Assembly (NCBI RefSeq): GCF_014647515.1
Contig: NZ_BMPI01000020.1
Location: 83,387-120,023 of the forward strand
Source: Dactylosporangium sucinum
Lineage (GTDB): Bacteria; Actinomycetota; Actinomycetes; Mycobacteriales; Micromonosporaceae
Reading direction: 5' to 3'
DNA: 36,637 bases
Both the position numbers and the translations under genes were made by a program. Of this stretch, positions 8,436 through 15,758 are shown piece by piece; within the stretch, counting starts at the first letter, position 1, and every line of letters starts with the position of its first letter. Under the pieces are notes generated by a model. The model searched no databases and had not been told where the DNA came from. It worked only from the letters and a program-made list of their open reading frames with translations.

Positions 8436-8858
8436 TGGCTCTCTCTCTGTTGGTGGCCGTCATGGCCAGTCGGCGCCGCTGACCGTTGGAGTGGCCGATG
8501 CGGCGGTACGCCAGCCCTGCCTCCCAACGTCATCAGCCGACCGCTGTGCCGCGGCGCACAACGTAGCCACTGGAGTTGCCCGGCTCACGAGAAAGTCAAC
8601 CTTCGGTCACTCACTGCGCGCCGCCCGCCCGCAACCCAACAAAGATGTGACCCGAAGCGTTGGATGCGCAGCAGGCCGAGCCCGGTGTCTGGCAGGCCCG
8701 CTTCGGTGATGCGCTGCGCGGTTCCGGGGGCGGCAGGTGACGAGCAGGCACGCCGTGCACGGCGCCCCGGGCGACGAGCGGGCCGAGGACGGCGGTCGCC
8801 CCCTCCCCCATCGCGGTGACCGCGAGGCCGGTCGGGGCGGGCCGCCGCGGCGGCGGGC
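8436..8858. other. 423-base gap with no supported gene
   Basis: Lies between the start of the repeat protein and the end of the hydrolase gene. The part next to 8435 should hold the repeat-protein promoter. The short open frames here lack ribosome sites and recognisable motifs. A self-complementary GCCGCCGCGGCGGC at 8841-8854, just after the hydrolase stop, is the only structure and has no loop, so it is a poor terminator. Confidence 0.5.
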
Positions 8859-10127
8859 TCAGAACTCGGTCGCCATCGGGCGGCCGGCCAGGAACGCGAT
8901 CATCTGCAGGACCAGGAAGTTCCAGTTCTGGAAGTTCCGCGTCATGATCGGTTCGCCGTTGTCCGGGTGGTAGAACTCGTGCAGGCAGCCGGTGGTCTCC
9001 AGATCGTGGCCGAACAGCCGGACCGTCTTCTCGGCCAGGTCGCGGGCGTCCTCCGTGAAGCCGTACTTCACCAGCCCCCGGAACACCATGTAGTTGCTGA
9101 TGCCCCAGACCGGGCCCAGCCAGTTCGACGGGTTGTTGGACGCGCGCAGGTCGTACATCTTTTCGAGCCGCGACAGCGACCGGATGCCGTAGTTCGCGGC
9201 GAACGTGCGGGGGTCGCGGATCCGCTCGACCATCCGCTCCGCCTGTTCCTGGGACGCGAACCCGGCCCACATCGGCAGGAAGCTCGACCAGCTGTCGATC
9301 CGCAGCAGCAGCGACGACCAGGCCCGCGGCGCTCCGCTGTGGAGCCAGTCGGCCGGGTCGACGGGCCGCAGCGCGAGGTCGGCGCTGTAGAAGGTGCCGT
9401 CGCGCTCGTCCCAGCAGTGAAGGTTGATCGCATCCGCGAGGTCCTGGGCGCGGCGCCGCCACCGCACCGACTCCTTCGCCTCGCCGAGCCGCTCCAGCAG
9501 CTCGCCGTAGGCCAGCAGCTCGCGGTACATGAGGCTGTTGAGGTAGATGGCGGCGGTGCTCTTCGCCGGCCGGTAGTACACCGACGGGTCGTTGTCGACA
9601 CCGACCGCGAAGTCGGTCTGCCAGTACAGCAGGCCGGTATCGGCGTGGAGGTGGCGGATGAGGTACCCGGTGAGGAACGCCTCGAGCTTGCCGAGGTGCG
9701 GGCGCAGCCACTCGGCGTCCCCGCGCCGGCCGGCGAGGAGGGCGGCGTGCTGTACCAACACCGGCTTGTGGGTGTTCTGCCGGCGGGCGTACTCCTCGTC
9801 GCTGCCGAAGTCGCCGTGCCGGAGGCTGCCCTCGGGGTTGAGCTGGATCGGCACGAAGCCGTCGGTGCTGTGGTCGAGGAAGTTGAGGATGCTGCCCTCC
9901 TCGTGCTGCGCGTAGCGGCCGGGCTGCCCGGTCTCGACCTCGACCTGGGCGAGCACGACGCTCACCCACCAGGAGTCCCAGTCCCACAGGTGGCCGCTGT
10001 AGTACGGCGAGTCCGGGCTGCTCGGGACGAGGAAGGGATGCCGGAGGATGCCCACCGGCTCACGCGTCATCTCGCCGCTCTTCGCGAGGATGTGCGCGCT
10101 CAGCAGTTCCGCGTAGCGGTCGATCAT
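8859..10127 (-). CDS. Clan GH-G-like (GH63/MGH1-type) alpha/alpha-barrel glycoside hydrolase
   Basis: 422 residues; ATG at 10127 with GGAAGAGGA upstream. Motifs of the (alpha/alpha)6 hydrolases related to GH37/GH63 and mannosylglycerate hydrolase are clear: HLWDWDSWW around residues 46-54, a central NPSNWLGPVWGISNYM, and EFYHPDNGEP near the C-terminus. No signal peptide, so it works in the cytoplasm on an imported glycoside or glycosyl-acid. It lies 58 bases downstream of the SMP-30 lactonase gene on the same strand and shares its operator-bearing promoter. The length is like the single-domain bacterial members rather than the long eukaryotic GH63 enzymes. Substrate is not deducible; mannosyl- or glucosyl-glycerate and other alpha-glycosides are family precedents. 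Confidence 0.82.
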   Translation of the reverse strand: MIDRYAELLSAHILAKSGEMTREPVGILRHPFLVPSSPDSPYYSGHLWDWDSWWVSVVLAQVEVETGQPGRYAQHEEGSILNFLDHSTDGFVPIQLNPEGSLRHGDFGSDEEYARRQNTHKPVLVQHAALLAGRRGDAEWLRPHLGKLEAFLTGYLIRHLHADTGLLYWQTDFAVGVDNDPSVYYRPAKSTAAIYLNSLMYRELLAYGELLERLGEAKESVRWRRRAQDLADAINLHCWDERDGTFYSADLALRPVDPADWLHSGAPRAWSSLLLRIDSWSSFLPMWAGFASQEQAERMVERIRDPRTFAANYGIRSLSRLEKMYDLRASNNPSNWLGPVWGISNYMVFRGLVKYGFTEDARDLAEKTVRLFGHDLETTGCLHEFYHPDNGEPIMTRNFQNWNFLVLQMIAFLAGRPMATEF

Positions 10128-10185
10128 CGTGTTCCTCTTCCCTTGCTGCTGTGTGACCGCTCGCGGGGCGCTTCGTGCGGTGGCC

Positions 10186-11070
10186 TCATCGGGCCGCTTG
10201 GCGCGCGTCCGTCGTGGCGGTCCGGATTCGGTAGAGGCTTGTCGAAGCGGTGATGTACAGCGTCCGGCCGTCATCGCCGCCGAAGCACAGGTTCGCCACC
10301 TTCTCGGGCACCGGCACCGCGGCCAGCCGCTCTCCGGACGGCGTGAACACCTGCACCGAGTCGGCGCTGGAGCTCCAGATGCGGCCCTCGACGTCCACCC
10401 GCAGGCCGTCGGTCGCGCCCGGGCGTACCTCGACCAGGTCCCGGCCGCCGGAACAGCGGGTGCCGCCGACGACGTCATAGGCGCGGATGCCGCCGGGAGC
10501 GCCGGGGACCTGCAGGTAGCCGGTGTCGGCCACGTACAGGATCGATTCGTCGGGCGAGAACGCGAGACCGTTGGGGTGCACCATGTCGGTGACGACCGGC
10601 TCGATCGTGCCCGACGCCTCGTCGAAGCGGAAGACGAAGCAGCCGCCGTACTCCGGCCGGCCCGGATGGCCCTCGCGCCCGCTCTCGTGGATGCCGTACG
10701 GCGGGTCGGTGAACCAGATCGCGCCGTCGCTCGCCACCACGACGTCGTTGGGCGAGTTGAACCGCCCGCCGGCCCAGCGGTCGACGAGCGTCTGCGGGCC
10801 GCCCGCCGACTCCCGCTCGACCGCCCGCCGGCCGTGGCTGCACTGTACGACGCGGCCCTGGAGGTCGAGGGTCCGCCCGTTGGGGAATCCGGCCTCGGCC
10901 CGGAAGACGCTCGTGGCGCCGGTCGCCTCGTCGTACTCGAGGATGCGGTTCGCGGGAAGGTCGCTCCAGCGCAGCCGGCGCAGCGACGGCAGCCAGACGG
11001 GACCTTCGCTCCACGTGGCCCCGGTGCACAGGCGCTCGAGGACCGCATCGGGCGGGAAAAGGTCCGTCAC
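10186..11070 (-). CDS. SMP-30/gluconolactonase-family lactonase
   Basis: 294 residues, GTG start at 11070 with no strong ribosome site. It is a six-bladed propeller of the SGL/LRE family: WSEGPVW with E22, SPND with N108, HPNGLAFSPD with N167, and TDGLRVD with D222 match the metal and substrate ligands of human SMP-30 and bacterial gluconolactonases. These enzymes open aldonolactones made by sugar dehydrogenases. No signal peptide. It heads a two-gene operon with the GH-G-like hydrolase and has two palindromic operator candidates upstream. Given the neighbouring apionate-type operon, an aldonolactone such as apionolactone is a reasonable substrate guess, but the sequence does not show it. Confidence 0.9.
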   Translation of the reverse strand: MTDLFPPDAVLERLCTGATWSEGPVWLPSLRRLRWSDLPANRILEYDEATGATSVFRAEAGFPNGRTLDLQGRVVQCSHGRRAVERESAGGPQTLVDRWAGGRFNSPNDVVVASDGAIWFTDPPYGIHESGREGHPGRPEYGGCFVFRFDEASGTIEPVVTDMVHPNGLAFSPDESILYVADTGYLQVPGAPGGIRAYDVVGGTRCSGGRDLVEVRPGATDGLRVDVEGRIWSSSADSVQVFTPSGERLAAVPVPEKVANLCFGGDDGRTLYITASTSLYRIRTATTDARQAAR

Positions 11071-11090
11071 GCTCGTGACCGTACAGGCCG

Positions 11091-11104
11091 TTGATACGTT
11101 TTAA
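11091..11104. promoter_or_regulatory. LacI-type operator candidate (lactonase operon, proximal)
   Basis: TTGATACGTTTTAA, a near-palindrome centred on CG with the LacI-family look, 21 bases before the lactonase start codon. It resembles the sites at 11125, 22818 and 26765. Confidence 0.6.
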
Positions 11105-11124
11105 AAGCCACCCGGGCCGGGATT

Positions 11125-11138
11125 TTGACACGTTTCAT
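11125..11138. promoter_or_regulatory. LacI-type operator candidate (lactonase operon, distal)
   Basis: TTGACACGTTTCAT, 34 bases centre to centre from the first site. Both stand out as AT-richer islands inside very GC-rich surroundings in an 86-base gap. Confidence 0.65.
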
Positions 11139-11156
11139 TCGGGCCGGGCGGCGGCG

Positions 11157-11912
11157 TCAGCCGGCCGCGGACTCCGCGGTGCTCGCATCGGCCAGCAGCC
11201 GCCGGCCCGCGGTGACCATGTGGACCGCCATCGCCGACGCGGCTGCGTCGCCGTTGCCGGCCACGATCGCGTCGTGCACCGCGACATGCTCGGCGATGGC
11301 GAGATCGATCTGCTCGGGCTCGTGCACCGCCCGGTCCACCCACACGCGCAGCAACGAGCGGATGATCCGAAGCAGGTCCACCAGGGTCGCGTTGCCGGTC
11401 GCGTCGGCCAGCTCCTGGTGGAAGCGCTGGTCCGCCTCGACGAAGGCCGGAATGTCCGCCCGCGACGAACGCATCCGGTCCAGATGGGCACCGAGCCGGG
11501 CGACGCTCTGCGGGCTCATCCGCTCCGCGGCCAGCCGGGCCGCGTAGATCTCGAGCGCCCCGCGCAACTCGACCAGGTCCTCGGTGCTGCGCTGCCCGAT
11601 CAGCATGCCCCAGCTGAGGCTCTGCGGCAGCAGCTCACTGGTGCTGCCGCGCAGGAACGTGCCGGCCCCCGCGCGCACCTCGACGATGCCGAGGATCTCG
11701 AGGGCGGCGAGGGCCTCGCGGACCGCCGACCGGCCCACGCCCAGCGTCGCCGCGAGCTGCCGTTCGGGCGGCAGGCGGGTGCCGGGCTCCAGGCTGCCGC
11801 CGGTGAACAGGTCGAGCAGGCTCGTCGCCACCGCGGACACCGCGCTCCCCGACGGCAGCGTGCCGAGTGCGGCACCGATCTCCGCCGAGCGGTCATCGCG
11901 GTACGCAGGCAT
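11157..11912 (-). CDS. GntR/FadR-subfamily transcriptional regulator
   Basis: 251 residues from ATG 11912; GAGGGG lies directly against this ATG, so the spacing is short. The N-terminal winged helix is clear: LEPGTRLPPERQLAATLGVGRSAVREALAALEILGIVEVRAGAGTF cut at residues 41-85. The C-terminal FCD domain has the usual metal-ligand pattern (aspartate and histidine in EADQRFHQEL, a later histidine in EHVAVHDAI). FadR-type regulators of this kind sense sugar acids or other small carboxylates. The gene is divergent from the kinase-led operon, with a palindromic site in the 99-base gap, so it very probably controls that operon and itself. Confidence 0.92.
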   Translation of the reverse strand: MPAYRDDRSAEIGAALGTLPSGSAVSAVATSLLDLFTGGSLEPGTRLPPERQLAATLGVGRSAVREALAALEILGIVEVRAGAGTFLRGSTSELLPQSLSWGMLIGQRSTEDLVELRGALEIYAARLAAERMSPQSVARLGAHLDRMRSSRADIPAFVEADQRFHQELADATGNATLVDLLRIIRSLLRVWVDRAVHEPEQIDLAIAEHVAVHDAIVAGNGDAAASAMAVHMVTAGRRLLADASTAESAAG

Positions 11913-11960
11913 CCCCTCACGATAGCGGAGCGCGGAACGACAGTGATCAGGCCTTTCCAA

Positions 11961-11976
11961 AACCGGTCAACCGGTT
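11961..11976. promoter_or_regulatory. FadR-type operator candidate in the divergent promoter
   Basis: AACCGGTCAACCGGTT: two self-complementary ACCGGT units eight bases apart. It sits just upstream of TATGAT (11979-11984), a fair -10 for the kinase operon, and 36 bases from that operon's start codon, as expected for a repressor site. The divergent GntR-type gene is the obvious partner. Confidence 0.65.
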
Positions 11977-12011
11977 GCTATGATTTGCCCACCCCTGCTT
12001 GAGGAGGGTCC

Positions 12012-13754
12012 GTGACCCTGCTGTTCAACGATCCGGCCGACTTCGCCGACGAGATGACCGACGGCTTCGCCGCGGCCTACACCCGGTTCGTCCACCGCGT
12101 CCCCGGCGGCGTGGTCCGCCGCGAAGGCACCGCCACCGGTGAGGTGGCACTCGTCGTCGGCGGCGGCTCCGGGCACTACCCGGCGTTCGCGGGCCTCGTC
12201 GGCTCCGGCCTGGCCCACGGTGCCGCCATGGGCGACCTGTTCGCCTCGCCGTCCGCCGCCCGCGTGCGTTCGGTCGCACAGGCCGCCGACGGCGGCGCCG
12301 GCGTCCTGTTCTGCTACGGGAACTACGCGGGCGACGTCCTGAACTTCACCGAGGCCCAGGAGCGGCTGCGGGCCGACGGGGTCGACGTCCGGACCGTGCT
12401 CGTCACCGACGACGTCTCCAGCGCGCCGGCCGGATCACCCGAGCGCCGCCGCGGCATCGCCGGCGATCTGGCCGTGTTCAAACTGGCCGGCGCGGCGGCG
12501 GCCCGGGGCGACTCGCTCGACGACGTGGAGCGGCTCGCCCGGCGGGCCAACGACCGCACCCGCACGCTCGGGGTCGCGTTCTCCGGCTGCACGCTGCCCG
12601 GCGCATCCGCGCCGCTGTTCCGGGTCCCCGCGGGCCGGATGGCGGTCGGCATGGGCATCCACGGCGAGCCCGGGATCTCCGACGACAGCCTGCCGACCGC
12701 CGACGAGCTGGCCGCCCTGTTCGTGGACCGCCTCCTCCAGGAACTGCCCGACGACGTCGCCGCACCGGCGGGCGGGCGGGTGGCCGTGATCCTCAACGGT
12801 CTCGGCTCGGTGAAATACGAAGAGCTTTTCGTGGTGTACCGCGAAATCGCCCGCCGCCTCGCCGCAGCCGGAGTGACGGCCGTCGACCCCGATGTCGGCG
12901 AGTTCTGCACGAGCTTCGACATGGCCGGTGCCTCGCTCACGCTGACCTGGCTCGACGACGAACTCGAGGAGCTCTGGCGGGCCCCCGCGGACACGCCCGC
13001 CTACCGCAAGGCCCCGCAGGCGCTGACCCGGCGGGAACACCCGCCGGCCGGTGCGGCGGCGGCCGAGCCGTCCGCCGCCACGCCCGGGCCGGGGTCCGAG
13101 GCGTCGCGCGCGGCCGCCTCGACCGCCTGCGCGGTGCTCGATGCCGTCGCCGCGGCGCTGGACGGCGCGGCCGACGAACTGGGCCGCCTCGACGCCGTCG
13201 CCGGCGACGGCGACCACGGCATCGGCATGCGCCGGGGGTCGCTGGCCGCGGCCGCGGCGGCCCGCGCCGGCCACGATCGGGACCTGGGTTGTGGGGCGGT
13301 CCTGGTCGTGGCCGGCGACGCCTGGGCGGACAAGGGCGGTGGAACCTCGGGAGCGCTCTGGGGTACCGCACTGCGCGCCGCCGGCCACCGCCTGGGCGAC
13401 GGGGACGCGCCGACGCCGGGCGCAATGGCCGCGGCGGTCGCCGACGCACTTGCCGCCGTGCGGCAACAAGGCGGCGCGGCTCCGGGCGACAAGACGCTCG
13501 TCGACGCCTTCGCGCCGTTCGCGCAAGAGCTGTCCCGCGGGGTCGGCGGCGGCTCGCTCGCGGCGGCCTGGCGCGCGGCGGCCCGGACGGCCACCGCCGC
13601 GGCCGACGCCACCGCGGACCTGCTGCCCCGGCTCGGCCGCGCCCGGCCGCACGCCGAGCGCAGCCTCGGCACCCCCGACCCGGGCGCGCGGTCCTTCGCC
13701 ATCGCCATGACGGCCGCCGCCGATCGCCTGACCCAACTCGAGGAGACATCGTGA
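12012..13754 (+). CDS. lerK: DhaK-DhaL fusion kinase, probable L-erythrulose kinase
   Basis: 580 residues; GTG start with GAGGAGGG upstream. Residues 1-330 form a DhaK domain with GGGSGH (50-55) and the covalent substrate-binding histidine H217 in GIHGEPG. An Ala/Pro linker (about 340-370) leads to a DhaL domain with the ATP-site motif GDGDHG (398-403) and a later GDKTLVDAF. This is the ATP-dependent, fused form rather than the PTS-dependent split form. Followed without gaps by RpiB-like and TIM-like isomerases, the set matches LerK-LerI-DerI, which turn L-erythrulose into D-erythrose 4-phosphate. A plain dihydroxyacetone kinase or D-erythrulose kinase is the alternative. Kinase fold is certain; the substrate is inferred from context. 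Confidence 0.88.
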   Translation: MTLLFNDPADFADEMTDGFAAAYTRFVHRVPGGVVRREGTATGEVALVVGGGSGHYPAFAGLVGSGLAHGAAMGDLFASPSAARVRSVAQAADGGAGVLFCYGNYAGDVLNFTEAQERLRADGVDVRTVLVTDDVSSAPAGSPERRRGIAGDLAVFKLAGAAAARGDSLDDVERLARRANDRTRTLGVAFSGCTLPGASAPLFRVPAGRMAVGMGIHGEPGISDDSLPTADELAALFVDRLLQELPDDVAAPAGGRVAVILNGLGSVKYEELFVVYREIARRLAAAGVTAVDPDVGEFCTSFDMAGASLTLTWLDDELEELWRAPADTPAYRKAPQALTRREHPPAGAAAAEPSAATPGPGSEASRAAASTACAVLDAVAAALDGAADELGRLDAVAGDGDHGIGMRRGSLAAAAAARAGHDRDLGCGAVLVVAGDAWADKGGGTSGALWGTALRAAGHRLGDGDAPTPGAMAAAVADALAAVRQQGGAAPGDKTLVDAFAPFAQELSRGVGGGSLAAAWRAAARTATAAADATADLLPRLGRARPHAERSLGTPDPGARSFAIAMTAAADRLTQLEETS

Positions 13755-14221
13755 CCGATCGCCTGCGGATCGTCGTCGGCGGCGACGACGCCGGGTACCG
13801 CTACAAGGAGCTGCTCAAAGCCGACCTCGAGGCGAGCGACCTCGTCGCCTCCGTCGTTGACGTCGGGGTGGGGGTCGACGGCCACACGCCGTACCCGCGC
13901 GTCGCCATCGAGGCCGCCGAGATGATCGCCCGCGGCGAGGCCGACCGGGCCCTGCTGGTCTGCGGTACCGGGCTCGGCGTGGCGATCTCGGCCAACAAGG
14001 TGCCCGGGATCCGGGCCGTGACGGCGCACGACAGCTTCTCCGTTGAGCGGTCCGTGCTGAGCAACGACGCCCAGGTGCTGTGCCTGGGCCAGCGGGTCAT
14101 CGGCATCGAGCTGGCCCGGCGGCTCGTCCGCGAGTGGCTCGGGTACCGCTTCGACCCCACCAGCGCGAGCTTCGACAAGCTCGCCGAGCTGGGCCGGTAC
14201 GAGCTGAAGGAAGCCTCTTGA
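13751..14221 (+). CDS. derI: RpiB/LacAB-family isomerase, probable D-erythrulose 4-phosphate isomerase
   Basis: 156 residues. GTG start overlaps the kinase stop by four bases, with AGGAGA upstream. RpiB features: the catalytic-loop VCGTGLGVAISANK with C71, followed by PGIRAVTAHD. The N-terminal motif that usually reads DHAG is here DDAG (D12-D13), so the conserved histidine is aspartate; related tetrose-phosphate isomerases also differ at this place, to my recollection. In the erythritol and apionate routes the equivalent enzyme (DerI/EryI) interconverts D-erythrulose 4-phosphate and D-erythrose 4-phosphate. A pentose-phosphate role is the alternative but fits the neighbours less well. Confidence 0.85.
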   Translation: MTDRLRIVVGGDDAGYRYKELLKADLEASDLVASVVDVGVGVDGHTPYPRVAIEAAEMIARGEADRALLVCGTGLGVAISANKVPGIRAVTAHDSFSVERSVLSNDAQVLCLGQRVIGIELARRLVREWLGYRFDPTSASFDKLAELGRYELKEAS

Positions 14222-14949
14222 TCGTCGGGGTGAGCCTGAAGATGTACTTCGGGCTGGGCGCCGCCCACGACTGGTGCCGGGCCGTGGCCGCGCTGGCGGC
14301 GGACCGGCCGGAGCTCGAGGACGGGCGCACGGTGCTGTTCGTCGCGCCCAGTCACCTGGCCATCCCGGGCGCCGCCGCGGCGTTCGCGGGCACGCCGATC
14401 CGGTTGGCCGCCCAGGACGTGGCGGCCGGCGAGCCGGGGCCGTACACGGGCGAGGTCAGCGCGGCCGAGCTCGCCGAGGCCGGCGTCGCCGTGGTCGAGA
14501 TCGGGCACGCCGAACGGCGCCGGCTGTACGGCGAGACCGACGAGACGGTGGCCGCCAAGGTCGCGGTCGCCGCCCGGCACGGCCTCACCGCGCTGATCTG
14601 CGTCGGCGCGCGGCCGGACGAGGACGCGGCGGCCGTCGCCGAGGCCCAGCTCCGCGCGGCCGTGGCACAGGCGCCCGCCGGACCGGTGTGGGTGGCCTAC
14701 GAGCCGCTCGCGTCCATCAGCGCCGCGCGGCCCGCGCCGGCCGGCGAGATCACGCCGGTGACCCGGCACCTGCGCCAGGTGCTCGCCGAGGTGGCCCCGG
14801 GCGGGGCCGTGCTCTACGGCGGCAGCGCCGGCCCGGGCCTGCTCGGCGAGCTGGGCGACGGCGTGGACGGCCTGTTCCTCGGCCGCTTCGCGCACGATCC
14901 CGCGAACCTGGCGAAGGTCCTGGACGAGGCATTGGAGGGACGGGCGTGA
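14218..14949 (+). CDS. lerI: TIM-family isomerase, probable L-erythrulose 1-phosphate isomerase
   Basis: 243 residues from a TTG at 14218 that overlaps the previous stop by four bases and has GAAGGAAG upstream. All triosephosphate-isomerase catalytic residues are visible: K8 in SLKMYF, H97 in EIGHAERR, E162 in AYEPL, and the phosphate loop YGGSAGPG at 200-207. The opening GVSLKMYFG, in place of GNWKMN, is typical of the TIM paralogues (LerI/EryH) that isomerise L-erythrulose 1-phosphate to D-erythrulose 4-phosphate rather than serving glycolysis. Its place between kinase, RpiB and decarboxylase genes supports this. Confidence 0.87.
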   Translation: MIVGVSLKMYFGLGAAHDWCRAVAALAADRPELEDGRTVLFVAPSHLAIPGAAAAFAGTPIRLAAQDVAAGEPGPYTGEVSAAELAEAGVAVVEIGHAERRRLYGETDETVAAKVAVAARHGLTALICVGARPDEDAAAVAEAQLRAAVAQAPAGPVWVAYEPLASISAARPAPAGEITPVTRHLRQVLAEVAPGGAVLYGGSAGPGLLGELGDGVDGLFLGRFAHDPANLAKVLDEALEGRA

Positions 14950-15758
14950 TCGGGCTCGGCACGTACGCGTTCTTCTGGCAGCTGTCCGACCGGATGCCGC
15001 GGCCGCTCACGCTCGCCCAGGCCCTGGAGCGCACGGCGGCCCAGGGCGTCGGCATGTTCCAGATCTGCGACTACCCGAAAATCCTCACGTTCGGGCGGGG
15101 CGAGCTGCGCGACCTGCGCCGCCGCGCGGACGACCTCGGCCTGCGGCTCGAGCTCGGCACCCGCGGCACGACGACTGACCACCTGACCGCGTTCCTGCGC
15201 CTCGCCGACGTCCTCGAGGCCGCGGTCGTGCGCACGATGCTCAACCCGGTGGGCGACGACGCGCCGCTGGAGGAGTCCGAGGGGCGGCTGCGGGCCGTGC
15301 TGCCGGACTACGACCGGGCCGGGGTGACGATCGCGCTGGAGACGTACGAGCGGGTATCCGTGCGGAATCTGCGCAGACTCGTCGAGGCGGTCGGCTCGGA
15401 CCGGCTCGGCATCTGCCTGGACCCGGGCAACGGGGTCGCCGCGCTCGACCTGCCCCGCGACACCGTCGAGCGGTGCGCGCCGTACGTCAAGGACGTCCAC
15501 GTCAAGGACTTCGCGTTCACCCGCAGCGAGGGCTGGGTCGGGTTCCAGTACACCGGCACCCCGCTTGGCACCGGGCTGCTGGACTACGCGCACCTCGAGC
15601 GCGCGGTGCGGCCCGAGCCCAACGGTATCGCCCAGATCGTCGAGCACTGGCTGCCCTGGCAGGGCGACCCCGCGGCGACCGCGGCCGAGGAGCAGCGGTG
15701 GACGTCCGTCGCACTCGAATACCTCCGCGACTATCAGAAGGAGCACGACCATGACTGA
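14946..15758 (+). CDS. oiaC: Xylose-isomerase-like TIM barrel protein, probable 3-oxo-isoapionate decarboxylase
   Basis: 270 residues; GTG start overlaps the TIM stop by four bases, with TTGGAGGG upstream. It is an AP-endonuclease-2/xylose-isomerase-like barrel with a full set of probable metal ligands: E132 (ALETYER), D159 (CLDPGNG), H185 (DVHVKDF) and E233 (IVEHWLPW). By fold alone it could be a sugar epimerase. Next to an ApnO-like oxidoreductase and the L-erythrulose kinase/isomerase set, it best fits OiaC, which decarboxylates 3-oxo-isoapionate to L-erythrulose. The assignment rests on gene context and recollection of the D-apionate pathway work; the fold is certain. Confidence 0.78.
   Translation: MIGLGTYAFFWQLSDRMPRPLTLAQALERTAAQGVGMFQICDYPKILTFGRGELRDLRRRADDLGLRLELGTRGTTTDHLTAFLRLADVLEAAVVRTMLNPVGDDAPLEESEGRLRAVLPDYDRAGVTIALETYERVSVRNLRRLVEAVGSDRLGICLDPGNGVAALDLPRDTVERCAPYVKDVHVKDFAFTRSEGWVGFQYTGTPLGTGLLDYAHLERAVRPEPNGIAQIVEHWLPWQGDPAATAAEEQRWTSVALEYLRDYQKEHDHD

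Noticed and set aside
8841..8854. GCCGCCGCGGCGGC as terminator
   Set aside because: Self-complementary without a loop, so it cannot form an intramolecular hairpin of useful size.
12435..13736. Long minus-strand open frame over the kinase gene
   Set aside because: Shadow of the DhaK-DhaL gene; composition is Gly/Arg-rich and there is no ribosome site or domain.
12012..13754. Reading the kinase as plain glycerol-pathway dihydroxyacetone kinase
   Set aside because: No glycerol dehydrogenase or PTS partner is near, and it is coupled to tetrose-type TIM and RpiB isomerases; kept only as an alternative.
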